This document shows positions 35,518 through 45,145 of a stretch of DNA of 64,000 bases, one piece after another. The stretch's first letter is position 1, and the number at the start of each line of letters is the position of its first letter. The notes below the pieces were generated by a model. It searched no databases and had not been told where the DNA came from. It saw only the letters and a program-made list of their open reading frames with translations. The position numbers and the translations under genes were made by a program. Origin of the DNA: Saprospiraceae bacterium (GTDB lineage Bacteria; Bacteroidota; Bacteroidia; Chitinophagales; Saprospiraceae); NCBI GenBank assembly GCA_020436935.1, contig JAGQWX010000009.1:47746-111745 (forward strand). Direction: 5' to 3'.

Positions 35518-36432
35518 ATGATCATGAGAAATTTGTTGAAAACAATAAACTATGCTGTTTTACTTTTAGTAATATCCTCTTGTGGTAAGGAAGAACTGGA
35601 AGTGAAAAAGGTCGATCTTGTCGATGCAATCAGCTCTTACAACGATGCCAAAGAAAAATTAGGTGTATATGCAGACTTTTTGTTTTTTACTAAGAGTGCT
35701 ATTTCAATCGTATGTAATACTGCGACAATGGAGGATCCACCTGGGAGTGGCAGGGTTGCGCAGAAATCAAGATTTAGCCTCAGTAAATACATTCGTGTAC
35801 CCAATAGTGAGTTTTCTGGGACTGAAGGCATTGTTGATGGAGGGACCATCTATGTCAATGATCTAAAGTTTGATTATGATGTAAATAAGAAATTATATAC
35901 TCCCACAGGGGATGATTTGAGAGATGATCCGGCCTCACAGGAAGACATCCGAGAGCTTTACGGTCGGGAAGTGGAGTTCTCAATTGTGGACAAAAACAAA
36001 AATAAGGCCTTTTCCAAAACCATATATGCTCCAGAGATCATTATGCCAAACCCTTTAAATTTTGAAGTCATCGAAGGGTATCAAAATCGTGTGCTAACCG
36101 GAGATCTAGAATTGTCTTGGAATGCTGATCCCAAAAATAAAAATGGCATTGCCTTGTATGTAATTTGGGATGGTCAGATGAATAGCACAAATCCTTGGGA
36201 ACCTTCAAGTCAATCCAATAAATCCGAAAGATTCGGAGTATTTATTCCTGAGGACGATGGACATTGTATTATTCCTGCTAAATATTTTAAGAAAATTCCA
36301 AGCAAGGCCATATTTATAGTAAATGTCTATAGGGGAATGGCGTCGAAAGAAGATTTTTTATTAGACGGCTTGCAGAATGTAATAGCCATAGAGTCTAAAT
36401 CAGAAAAACAATTGTGGTTTAGCAAAAAATGA
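35518..36432 (+). CDS. Lipoprotein of unknown function
   Basis: This is a 304-residue protein. LLLVISSCGKEE is a good lipobox, with the acylated cysteine at about residue 22. The N-terminal part of the mature protein is helical; from about residue 85 it is beta-rich with a fibronectin-like C-terminal half (LTGDLELSWNADPKNKNGIALYVIW). No family is recognised. ATG at 35518 or 35524 may be the start. It follows the cysteine-rich gene by 12 nt and is closed by a clear terminator, which defines a two-gene unit. Confidence 0.68.
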   Translation: MIMRNLLKTINYAVLLLVISSCGKEELEVKKVDLVDAISSYNDAKEKLGVYADFLFFTKSAISIVCNTATMEDPPGSGRVAQKSRFSLSKYIRVPNSEFSGTEGIVDGGTIYVNDLKFDYDVNKKLYTPTGDDLRDDPASQEDIRELYGREVEFSIVDKNKNKAFSKTIYAPEIIMPNPLNFEVIEGYQNRVLTGDLELSWNADPKNKNGIALYVIWDGQMNSTNPWEPSSQSNKSERFGVFIPEDDGHCIIPAKYFKKIPSKAIFIVNVYRGMASKEDFLLDGLQNVIAIESKSEKQLWFSKK

Positions 36433-36451
36433 TAGTTTAGAACTATGAGAG

Positions 36452-36495
36452 AGAATGGAATATGTTCAAGAGATTGTTCATATTCTATTCTTTTT
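36452..36495 (+). terminator. Rho-independent terminator of the two-gene lipoprotein unit
   Basis: AGAATGGAATATG (36452-36464) pairs with CATATTCTATTCT (36479-36491) in a 13-bp stem with one G-U pair and a 14-nt loop, followed by a T run. It lies 20 nt after the lipoprotein stop. Confidence 0.75.
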
Positions 36496-36597
36496 GCTAA
36501 ATAAGACTAGATAAATATTATTTTTATGGATAATTAATTTGATTAAGTTTAGTCGAAAGTCATGAAATAACACTCAAATCTTCCTTCTTCAAGGTAT

Positions 36598-38073
36598 TTA
36601 ATTGCGTGAATGTTTGAGTCCAATCAAAAAGATCAGGCTGTATCCAACGGCCAAAAGCGCATGCAACAATTGGAAATAATTGAGATTGTAACGGATGCCA
36701 ATCACGAATGCTGTGATGAAGTATACCGCCAATAAACCTTCAAATAATGTTTGTTTGCTGAGTTTTGAATTGAAATAACTTGCTTTTTTGAAACTGTCAG
36801 CCACGCTTCTGATGCCATACTTCGGAGTCCGCACAAAATCAGATCTCTTTCCGAGAAGACCTTGTACCACAGCTATGGAATTGTGGAATGCCAGCCCCAT
36901 GCTCATGGCCATGAAGATGGGAAAGATGAAGATAAATTTGACCAACATTTTCAGTGGATTTTCCTTTTTCCATGCAATGCCCACATTCGCAAAAAAATAA
37001 ATGATGCTGATGATGGCCAGCGATGCCAGGAAGATGGTAAATGGCGACATGTCAATGCCGGCGGGTTTGATCAGGAAGAGCAATGGCACACTGAATGTGC
37101 CGAGCAGGAACACAAACAAAAATACACTCGAAGCCAGCAAATGCATGGTTGCGCTCAGCTTCCCCGCCAGGTTGAGGGGTGATTTCCATACAGCCGGCAA
37201 CAACTTGCGCGCATTTTCTGCACCACCTTTCATCCAACGGTATTGTTGAGATTTTAGCCCATTCATTTCAGCCGGTAATTCTGCAGGTGACGTCACGTCC
37301 ACCATATAATGGATTTTCCAGCCTCTCAACTGTGCCCGGTAACTCAGGTCGAGGTCTTCTGTCAAAGTATCTGCTTCCCAGCCACCGGCATCCTCAATGG
37401 TGGTTCTTCTCCAGACTCCAGCTGTGCCGTTGAACTGCAAAAAGTATTTGCCGTTTTCCCGACCCTTTTGTTCTATCGTAAAATGTACATTGAGTTGGAA
37501 AGCCTGAAGTTTTGTGAGCAAAGAATAATCTTCGTTGAGATGTTCCCACCTGGTCTGTACCACGCCTATGGCAGGATCATTGAAATGTGGAAGGGTACGC
37601 AGAAGGAAATCGGGTTTGGGCATAAAGTCAGCATCAAAGATGGCAATGAATTCCCCCTTAGCCACTTCCATTGCCTTTTTGAGTGCCCCTGCCTTAAAAC
37701 CACTCCTGTCTGTGCGGTGTAGGACCTTGATGTCATATCCCTGTGCTTTATATTGTGCTACTCTTGCCTGCGTCAATGATAAGGTGTCATCCGTGCTATC
37801 GTCCAATACCTGAATCTCCAGCAGCTCTCTGGGATATTGCATTTTCATGATCTGGTCTATCAGGCGCTCAACAACATATTTTTCGTTGAATACCGGAAGC
37901 TGGATGGTAACAAGTGGTAAATTTTCAATGCCGGGTTCCAGGGGTTCACGATTGTTCTTTTTGATATATTGGAATAAAAGGTAAAATTGATTGATACAGA
38001 ACAATCCAACATATACAAGACTGATGGTGTAAATCGCGAAGCAGAGATATGCCAGTATTTTTACGAGTAACAT
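36598..38073 (-). CDS. Processive GT2 glycosyltransferase, cellulose-synthase-like
   Basis: This is a 491-residue membrane glycosyltransferase. One N-terminal helix (about 5-30) precedes the GT-A domain, with LDDSTDDT, IFDADFMP (DxD), TEDLDLSYRAQLRGW (TED) and QQYRWMKGG (Q-x2-RW), all the residues of a processive beta-glycan synthase. Four or more helices follow (about 320-490). The closest outline is the CslA/mannan synthase-like group. Together with the DPM1-like gene 3 nt upstream it probably builds or decorates an exported or lipid-linked polysaccharide; no PilZ domain is present. Confidence 0.88.
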   Translation of the reverse strand: MLLVKILAYLCFAIYTISLVYVGLFCINQFYLLFQYIKKNNREPLEPGIENLPLVTIQLPVFNEKYVVERLIDQIMKMQYPRELLEIQVLDDSTDDTLSLTQARVAQYKAQGYDIKVLHRTDRSGFKAGALKKAMEVAKGEFIAIFDADFMPKPDFLLRTLPHFNDPAIGVVQTRWEHLNEDYSLLTKLQAFQLNVHFTIEQKGRENGKYFLQFNGTAGVWRRTTIEDAGGWEADTLTEDLDLSYRAQLRGWKIHYMVDVTSPAELPAEMNGLKSQQYRWMKGGAENARKLLPAVWKSPLNLAGKLSATMHLLASSVFLFVFLLGTFSVPLLFLIKPAGIDMSPFTIFLASLAIISIIYFFANVGIAWKKENPLKMLVKFIFIFPIFMAMSMGLAFHNSIAVVQGLLGKRSDFVRTPKYGIRSVADSFKKASYFNSKLSKQTLFEGLLAVYFITAFVIGIRYNLNYFQLLHALLAVGYSLIFLIGLKHSRN

Positions 38074-38076
38074 TTT

Positions 38077-38775
38077 TTAAATCAATTTGAATATGGTCCA
38101 CAATATTTTGTGTCCGGCAAGCAAAGTTCCTTTTATTGTTCCACTTACCTTTGATTTTCCAATCCTTTTCTTATAATCGACAGCAATTTCTGTTGTCTTC
38201 CACTTTAGTTTTGCCGCTTTGACCTGGAGTTCTACAGTCCAGCCAAAATCCTTATCCTCCATATTGCTTTCCATGAGCCTATGCCACTTTACCGCCCTGA
38301 AAGGCCCAAGATCAGTAAAGTGATATCCATATATGAGGCGAATAAGATTGGTTGCCAGCCAATTCCCAAATATCTGCGGGACAGTCATGCTCCCTTGCTG
38401 GAGATTCCCGAGTGCCCTTGAACCAATTACCAGATCGCAATCATCTTTGATAATTGGTGCAACCAAATCGGGCAATTTTTCGGGATAATCACTGTAGTCC
38501 CCGTCAATAAATACGACAATAGATGGAAGAACAGTTTGTTGACTGAGCCAGTCTATTCCAGAAAGACATGCTGTTCCATATCCCCTGATTGTAGTATTGA
38601 TCACTTTTGCCCCGGCTTCAGCAGCCACAATAGCCGTTCTGTCAGTTGAAGCATTATTACAAACAACGATGTTTCTGACCCAATCTTTGGGTATATCTGC
38701 AATTACTTTTCCAATACTTTTTTCCTCGTTGTAGGCAGGTATGATGACATCTATCATCTGCATTTCATCCATCAT
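38077..38775 (-). CDS. GT2 glycosyltransferase, dolichol-phosphate mannosyltransferase-like
   Basis: This is a 232-residue cytoplasmic GT2 enzyme. VIIPAYNEEKSIGKV opens the GT-A fold, VVCNNASTDRT and FIDGDYSDYP give the nucleotide-sugar and metal (DxD) sites, and TDLGPFRAVKWHRL is a common acceptor-loop motif. It lacks C-terminal membrane helices. Such enzymes transfer a sugar to a polyprenyl phosphate. The exact start is one of four nearby ATG codons (38775, 38772, 38763, 38757). It is coupled with the processive GT2 gene. Confidence 0.85.
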   Translation of the reverse strand: MMDEMQMIDVIIPAYNEEKSIGKVIADIPKDWVRNIVVCNNASTDRTAIVAAEAGAKVINTTIRGYGTACLSGIDWLSQQTVLPSIVVFIDGDYSDYPEKLPDLVAPIIKDDCDLVIGSRALGNLQQGSMTVPQIFGNWLATNLIRLIYGYHFTDLGPFRAVKWHRLMESNMEDKDFGWTVELQVKAAKLKWKTTEIAVDYKKRIGKSKVSGTIKGTLLAGHKILWTIFKLI

Positions 38776-38867
38776 GGATGCAAAACTAGTAATGTTTGCT
38801 CTATCTTCGTTTTTTCATAGCTCCAAACATGATTATTTGCCATATACACGACAAAAAAAAGTTTTTT

Positions 38868-38886
38868 ATTTAGACCTTATCTAAAT
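38868..38886. promoter_or_regulatory. Perfect inverted repeat upstream of the act operon
   Basis: ATTTAGA (38868-38874) and TCTAAAT (38880-38886) are perfect 7-bp arms around CCTTA, about 120 nt ahead of actA. It is a plausible operator for the respiratory operon. No T run follows, and the upstream gene is divergent, so it is not its terminator. Confidence 0.4.
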
Positions 38887-39007
38887 AACTCACATTCCTC
38901 GATACAATATGATATAAATCATGGCCAAATTTTATTTTTGCGGCAAATACAATCAGGATCAAATACACAACCGATTCAATCAATTGATTATCAGAATAGA
39001 AGAAGAA

Positions 39008-40420
39008 ATGAAGATAATTTCCGGTCAATCCATTCTTAAGTCTTTTCTCGCTGCGGCACTGCTCGTCATGTCGATGAACCTCAGTTTTGCTCAGGTTTCA
39101 GCAGATGCAGGTAAGACTTTATTCACCAACTATTGTGCTTCGTGTCACGCCAAGAACATGAAAACTGCGCTCACCGGCCCTGCTTTGGGAGGTGCGCAGG
39201 AAAGATGGGGCAATGATGCTGATCTATATTCATGGATCAGAAATTCACAGGCCATGATTCAAAAAGGGCATCCTAGGGCACTTGAACTTTGGAATCAGTA
39301 CAAGCCTACAGTGATGTCTAATTTTGATCAATTGACAGATGACGAAATTGGATCGCTTCTGGCATATATCAATGGGGTGTACGATGGTTCATATGGTGCT
39401 CCAAAAGGTGGGCCTGTCGCAGCTCAGGGTGTAGTTGCTGAAAAGAAAAGCAACAACTGGTTGTATTGGGTACTTGCAGCATTTTTAGCAGGTTTGTCAT
39501 ACTTATTATTCAGAATCATTGGCAACCTCAAACAATTGTCCGCAGCAAAACAGGGCATGTCTTACGAAAAGCCAACTTTATGGCAGACTTTGAGGGCGAA
39601 AGGTGTTGTAGGATTCCTTCTTTTTGCTTTGGTTATCCTTGGAGGTTACACTACAGTCAACAGAGCGATCAATCTCGGAAGACAACAAGGATATGAACCT
39701 GATCAGCCGATTGCATTCTCACACGTAACTCACGCCGGAGAAAATAAAATAGATTGTCAGTATTGCCACGATGGTGCAAGAAGATCAAAGCACAGTGTTA
39801 TCCCGGCAACCAATACTTGTATGAACTGTCACAGAGCCATCAAAGTAGGTTCAAAGTATGGTACAGCTGAGATTACCAAGATATACGCTTCAATAGGATA
39901 TGATCCATTGACAAATACATACCTTGAAAACTACGATCAACTTTCTGAAGACACATTGAAAGCCATTTATACTGCATGGATGGCAGACAGTTACATCACA
40001 GAAAAAGGTGTCACAGCCCTCGACGCGGAAGGCGAAAGATTGGTGGCTTCACAATGGAAAAACCTGGTAAAAGCACTTACCAATGATGAAAAGAAAAAAA
40101 TTCAGGGACCAATCGAATGGGCGAGAATCCATGGTCTTCCTGATCACGTTTACTTCAATCACGCTCAGCACGTATCTATCGGTAAGGTAGCATGTCAGAC
40201 TTGTCACGGTGCAGTTGAAAAAATGGAAGTTGTAAAACAATATTCACCATTGTCAATGGGATGGTGTGTGAATTGCCACAGAGAGACAGAAGTAAAATTC
40301 ACCGAGAATCCTTATTACGACAGCTATGAGCGCTTCCATAAAGAACTCCAGGAAGGCAAACGTTCAAAAGTTACTGTAAATGATATTGGAGGTCTGGAAT
40401 GTCAGAAATGCCACTATTAA
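39008..40420 (+). CDS. actA: Alternative complex III multihaem cytochrome c subunit ActA
   Basis: This is a 470-residue protein with a signal peptide (ends SFAQ), an N-terminal monohaem cytochrome c domain (CASCH near residue 43), a membrane helix (NWLYWVLAAFLAGLSYLLF, about 146-164), a second helix (about 200-215) and a pentahaem C-terminal part with CQYCH (250), CMNCH (271), CQTCH (396), CVNCH (420) and CQKCH (464). That makes six CXXCH sites; the extra one is the N-terminal domain. It passes electrons within complex III towards ActE or the oxidase. The first of a co-directional run through actF. The start at 39008 restores the signal peptide. Confidence 0.93.
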   Translation: MKIISGQSILKSFLAAALLVMSMNLSFAQVSADAGKTLFTNYCASCHAKNMKTALTGPALGGAQERWGNDADLYSWIRNSQAMIQKGHPRALELWNQYKPTVMSNFDQLTDDEIGSLLAYINGVYDGSYGAPKGGPVAAQGVVAEKKSNNWLYWVLAAFLAGLSYLLFRIIGNLKQLSAAKQGMSYEKPTLWQTLRAKGVVGFLLFALVILGGYTTVNRAINLGRQQGYEPDQPIAFSHVTHAGENKIDCQYCHDGARRSKHSVIPATNTCMNCHRAIKVGSKYGTAEITKIYASIGYDPLTNTYLENYDQLSEDTLKAIYTAWMADSYITEKGVTALDAEGERLVASQWKNLVKALTNDEKKKIQGPIEWARIHGLPDHVYFNHAQHVSIGKVACQTCHGAVEKMEVVKQYSPLSMGWCVNCHRETEVKFTENPYYDSYERFHKELQEGKRSKVTVNDIGGLECQKCHY

Positions 40421-40462
40421 TAAGGATTAAATAAATTTTCGAAAAGTTCTACTTTATATATA

Positions 40463-43400
40463 ATGGAAAAATTACAAGCTAATATTTGGATAGGCCGGGA
40501 AGATCTCGAGAACAGTGAAAAGTTTCTTGAGCAGTCAAGTCAGGAGTTTTCCGTATTGGAGAGCGTTGCCGATGACCGCAATGGTGAAGTTTTTGCGTCC
40601 AACAGAAGGGACTTCCTGAAATTTTTGGGATTTGGACTTGGTGCAGCAACCATAGCAGCGGGATGTGACATTCCCATTAAAAAAGCTTTGCCATATGTTG
40701 TAAAACCGGATGCCATCGTTCCGGGCGTAGCTACTTATTATGCCTCTTCATATGTAGATGGAGGTGATTATGCTGCAATCCTGGTAAAAACAAGAGATGG
40801 CAGACCTATTAAAATAGAAAGCAATGACCTTGCACCTGCCGGATGGGGCAACACCTCAGCCAGAGTACAGGCGTCTGTTCTTAGCTTATATGATACCAAC
40901 AGACTCACTACGCCAATGGCAAAAAGCGGTTCTGATTGGGTTTCTGCCTCATGGGATACCATCGACAGCAACATCAAAAAAGCGCTTGCTTCCGCAAGTA
41001 ATGTAAGAATTCTCAAATCTGCAGGCATAAGCCCGACAGCAGATAAAGCGCTTGGAGAATTTACAGCAAAATATACATCATCAAAAGTTGTCGTTCTTGA
41101 CGACAAGTCTTATTCCGGTATACTCGACGCAAACCAGGCCAATTTTGGCGTAAGGGCCATTCCGGGTTATGCATTCGATAAGGCTGAAGTGATAGTAAGT
41201 TTCGGAGCTGATTTTCTTGGTACATGGGTTGCGCCTGCAAAATTTGCCGGTGACTATGTAAAAATGAGACAGATCAAGGACATCCATTCACCTAAAATGT
41301 CTAGACACATTCAGGTTGAAAACGGAATGACGCTTACAGGCTCTAACGCCGATAATAGAATTCTTATAAAACCATCAGAACAAGGTGTGGCAATAGCACA
41401 TTTGTTCAACGCCATCGTTGGTGGTGGTGCACCAGCAAGTGGTCTGAATGACAAGGCCAAAAAAGCATTGACTAAAGTAGCTGGAGATTTGAAAGCCGCT
41501 GCCGGTAAGTCTATTGTTGTATCTGGCTCCAACAACCCTGCGGAACAACAATTGGTCAATGCCATCAACAATGCATTGGGTAATTATGGTTCGACCATTG
41601 ATTTCTCAAATGCAATTCTTACCAAGAAGGGCGACGATGCAGCATTCGCAAGTCTCCTTTCGGAAATGAAGGCAGGAGGAGTTGATGTACTTATCGTTGA
41701 CGGAGCAAACCCTGTATACAACCATGTGATGGGTAAGGAATTTGCTGAAGCAATGAGCAAGGTAAAAACCAAAGTGGCGATAGGCCTATCTGCAGATGAG
41801 ACATCAGCGCTTTGTGATTATATCGCAACCAAGCCGCACTATCTCGAGTCATGGGGTGATGCTCAACCCAATGCTACAACATTGAGTTTGATCCAGCCTA
41901 CCATTGCACCTTTATTTGATTCAAGACAAGCTGAACTTTCTTACCTGACATGGGCAGAAAGTGCAAACATAGCAGACAGCGATCAACCATACTTCGATTA
42001 TCTGAAAGCCAACTGGCAGTCAACGATTTTTGGAGGTCAATCAACATTTGCAAGCTTTGATGCATTCTGGGACAACGCACTTCAACTAGGGGTGATGACC
42101 ACTTCACCAGCAGTGAGTGCTACAGGATTCAGCGGAGATGTGAGTGCAGTTTTCGGATCAATAGGCAAACCAGCATCGACCGAGCTTGAAATTTCTTTCT
42201 ACGAATCAGTTTCATTGGGTAACGGACAATATGCAACCAACCCATGGTTGCAGGAAATGCCAAACCCTGTAGACAGAACATCTTGGGGCAACTACCTTGC
42301 TGTACCTGTCAACTTTGACGGAGTCCATACCATGGTAGCTATGAATGATCTTCAGGATGGAGATTTGGTAAAGCTTACCATTGGAGGCAATGAGTTTACA
42401 GTGCCGGTTATACAGCAGTTTGGACAAATGCCGGGCACAGTTTCAATAGCTTTGGGTTACGGAAGGACAGAGGCCGGTCAGGCTGGAACAGGAGTCGGAG
42501 TAAATGTCAACCCTGTACAAACCAAAGTTGGTGCATACGCACAACCATACAGCGCTGAAGTTACTGTTTCAGGAAAAGTAGGCAAAGAAGACCATTTCTC
42601 TTGTGTTCAGTACCATCACACTATGGGTGTAAAAGCAGAAGAAAAGGGTACAGGCAACATCATCAATGCCGACGAAGCTGCAACTGTATTTTTCAACTAT
42701 TTTACTGGTGTTAAAGGATTCCAGGGAGCACTTACTGAAAGGTCTATCATTTACACCAGCAATATTGAGGGACTCGAAGAAGCAGTGGAAGAGCTGCACC
42801 ACAAAAGAGAGCACGCTCAATTCCTTAATAGCAAACAAATCTATGGAGGATATGATGAGAAATACGCTACAGGTCACCATTGGGGCATGCACATCGACCT
42901 CAATGCATGTATAGGTTGTGGAGCATGTACTGTAGCTTGTATGTCTGAAAACAACGTTCCAATCGTTGGTAAAAAAGAAGTATCAAGACACCATGAAATG
43001 ACATGGTTGAGGATAGACAGATACTATTATGGCGACATCGATAACCCAAATACGGTTTATCAGCCTATGATGTGTCAGCACTGCGACAACGCTCCATGCG
43101 AAAACGTTTGTCCAGTGAATGCAACCAACCATTCATCTGAAGGTTTGAACCAAATGACTTACAACAGATGTATTGGTACCAGATATTGTGCAAACAACTG
43201 TCCTTATAAAGTAAGAAGATTCAACTGGTTGGATTATACAACAGCGGATTCATTCCCTGCCAACCAATATAAAAAATTCGGAGAAGAGATTCCATTTGGC
43301 GCAGAAAACTTGACAAGAATGGTACTCAACCCGGATGTAACAGTCAGATCTAAAGGGGTAATCGAAAAATGTAGTTTCTGCGTCCAGAGATTGCAGGAAG

Positions 43401-43636
43401 GTAAGCTAACAGCTAAGCAGGAAGGCAGAGCATTGAGAGATGCTGATGTAAAATCTGCTTGTATGACTGCTTGTCCTACAGGAGCCATCACTTTCGGAGA
43501 TATGAACCACAAAGATCTTTTGTCTGAAAAACTTGAGAATCCACTGACTTACATCGTACTTGAAGAAATCAACGTAAGATCTTCTGTTAACTATACGATG
43601 AAAGTAACCAACAGAGACTCAGCTTTAGACGCTTAA
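40463..43636 (+). CDS. actB: Alternative complex III iron-sulfur subunit ActB
   Basis: This is a 1057-residue fusion of a molybdopterin-oxidoreductase-like domain and a four-cluster ferredoxin domain. A Tat leader-like segment reads SNRRDFLKFLGFGLG (about 46-60), not at the extreme N-terminus, as is usual for this subunit. The large middle domain has no obvious molybdenum ligand and is thought to be cofactor-free in the family. The C-terminal part binds Fe-S clusters: CIGCGACTVAC, CQHCDNAPCENVCP, CIGTRYCANNCP and CSFCVQ plus CMTACPTG. It lies in the periplasm, next to ActC. Confidence 0.94.
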   Translation: MEKLQANIWIGREDLENSEKFLEQSSQEFSVLESVADDRNGEVFASNRRDFLKFLGFGLGAATIAAGCDIPIKKALPYVVKPDAIVPGVATYYASSYVDGGDYAAILVKTRDGRPIKIESNDLAPAGWGNTSARVQASVLSLYDTNRLTTPMAKSGSDWVSASWDTIDSNIKKALASASNVRILKSAGISPTADKALGEFTAKYTSSKVVVLDDKSYSGILDANQANFGVRAIPGYAFDKAEVIVSFGADFLGTWVAPAKFAGDYVKMRQIKDIHSPKMSRHIQVENGMTLTGSNADNRILIKPSEQGVAIAHLFNAIVGGGAPASGLNDKAKKALTKVAGDLKAAAGKSIVVSGSNNPAEQQLVNAINNALGNYGSTIDFSNAILTKKGDDAAFASLLSEMKAGGVDVLIVDGANPVYNHVMGKEFAEAMSKVKTKVAIGLSADETSALCDYIATKPHYLESWGDAQPNATTLSLIQPTIAPLFDSRQAELSYLTWAESANIADSDQPYFDYLKANWQSTIFGGQSTFASFDAFWDNALQLGVMTTSPAVSATGFSGDVSAVFGSIGKPASTELEISFYESVSLGNGQYATNPWLQEMPNPVDRTSWGNYLAVPVNFDGVHTMVAMNDLQDGDLVKLTIGGNEFTVPVIQQFGQMPGTVSIALGYGRTEAGQAGTGVGVNVNPVQTKVGAYAQPYSAEVTVSGKVGKEDHFSCVQYHHTMGVKAEEKGTGNIINADEAATVFFNYFTGVKGFQGALTERSIIYTSNIEGLEEAVEELHHKREHAQFLNSKQIYGGYDEKYATGHHWGMHIDLNACIGCGACTVACMSENNVPIVGKKEVSRHHEMTWLRIDRYYYGDIDNPNTVYQPMMCQHCDNAPCENVCPVNATNHSSEGLNQMTYNRCIGTRYCANNCPYKVRRFNWLDYTTADSFPANQYKKFGEEIPFGAENLTRMVLNPDVTVRSKGVIEKCSFCVQRLQEGKLTAKQEGRALRDADVKSACMTACPTGAITFGDMNHKDLLSEKLENPLTYIVLEEINVRSSVNYTMKVTNRDSALDA

Positions 43637-43684
43637 TTTTTTTTGAATATTATTATTGATCATTAAGAAACAACGAGATAAATA

Positions 43685-45106
43685 ATGAGTGCACCAGTAA
43701 GTCAAATTAGAGAGCCACTGATCACAGGGCACAAGACTTATCACCAGATAACGGAAGATTTGATTTCTCCAACAGAGAAAACACCATCTTTTGCCTGGAC
43801 CGTAGGTTTTATCATCTCAGCAATATTTCTGGGTCTGTATGTATTTTCTGTGCTTTGGACAATATACATGGGAATTGGTACCTGGAACCTTAACAGAACT
43901 GTAGGTTGGGGTTGGGACATCACCAACTTTGTTTGGTGGGTAGGTATCGGTCACGCAGGTACTTTGATTTCGGCCATCCTTTTGATCTTCAGACAAAAAT
44001 GGAGAACAGGGGTCAACAGAGCTGCAGAAGCGATGACCATTTTTGCGGTCATTTGTGCAGGACAGTTTCCTTTGATCCACATGGGTAGACTTTGGATGGG
44101 CTTTTTCATCTTCCCATATGTCAACACAAGAGGTCCTTTGTGGCCCAACTTTAACTCACCGCTACTTTGGGACGTTTTTGCGATCAGTACATACTTTACA
44201 GTATCGTTGTTGTTCTGGTATACTGGTCTTGTTCCCGATTTCGCAACAGTGAGAGACAGAGCAAAAGGTTTCAGAAAAAAAGTATACAACTTCTTGTCAT
44301 TTGGATGGACCGGATCTGCAAAGCACTGGCAGAGATGGGAATCATTGTCATTGATTCTTGCCGGGCTTTCAACTCCGCTCGTACTTTCAGTACACACCAT
44401 TGTATCTTTTGACTTCGCAACTTCAGTAATACCTGGATGGCACACAACCATCTTCCCACCATACTTCGTGGCGGGTGCGATCTTCTCAGGATTTGCTATG
44501 GTGCAAACGCTGATGTTGGTCACAAGAACCGTATTGAATCTTAAAGACTATATCACCATTGAGCACATAGAGTCCATGAATAAGGTGATACTTCTTACAG
44601 GTACCATCGTGGGTGTAGCCTATATCACAGAATTATTTATTGCATGGTACTCAGGATATATCTATGAACAGTTCGCATTCTTCAACAGGGTATTTGGTCC
44701 ATACTGGTGGTCATACTTTGGAATGATGTTCTGTAATGTAATATCTCCTCAGTTGTACTGGAAAAAATCATGGAGAAGAAATATTACACTTACCTTCTTC
44801 CTTTCCATCGTGATCAACATTGGTATGTGGTTTGAGAGGTTTGTAATCATCGCGACCACATTGGCAAGAGATTATTTACCATCATCCTGGTCATATTACT
44901 CACCAACATGGGTGGAGATTTGTCTCTTCCTGGGTACACTTGGTTTGTTCTTCTTCTGTTACCTGATCTTCACAAGAGTAGCTCCGGTAGTAGCTGTTGC
45001 AGAAATCAAGTCTATCCTTAAATCTGCAGGTGATCAATATGTTGGTAAAAACGCAGTACATCAGCACCATCATGGTGATGAGCACAGCGAAGTAGAATCT
45101 CATTAA
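43685..45106 (+). CDS. actC: Alternative complex III membrane subunit ActC (NrfD/PsrC-like)
   Basis: This is a 473-residue integral membrane protein with about ten helices. The N-terminal part (SFAWTVGFIISAIFLGLYVF) and the repeated helix pattern are typical of NrfD/PsrC-like quinol-site subunits. It should oxidise quinol beside the ActB ferredoxin domain. The extreme C-terminus is His-rich (HQHHHGDEHSEVESH), a feature shared with some other subunits of this cluster. actD follows after 39 nt. Confidence 0.94.
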   Translation: MSAPVSQIREPLITGHKTYHQITEDLISPTEKTPSFAWTVGFIISAIFLGLYVFSVLWTIYMGIGTWNLNRTVGWGWDITNFVWWVGIGHAGTLISAILLIFRQKWRTGVNRAAEAMTIFAVICAGQFPLIHMGRLWMGFFIFPYVNTRGPLWPNFNSPLLWDVFAISTYFTVSLLFWYTGLVPDFATVRDRAKGFRKKVYNFLSFGWTGSAKHWQRWESLSLILAGLSTPLVLSVHTIVSFDFATSVIPGWHTTIFPPYFVAGAIFSGFAMVQTLMLVTRTVLNLKDYITIEHIESMNKVILLTGTIVGVAYITELFIAWYSGYIYEQFAFFNRVFGPYWWSYFGMMFCNVISPQLYWKKSWRRNITLTFFLSIVINIGMWFERFVIIATTLARDYLPSSWSYYSPTWVEICLFLGTLGLFFFCYLIFTRVAPVVAVAEIKSILKSAGDQYVGKNAVHQHHHGDEHSEVESH

Positions 45107-45145
45107 TATTTAGAAAAAAGTCAATAACCATAGAAAGTTATAATA

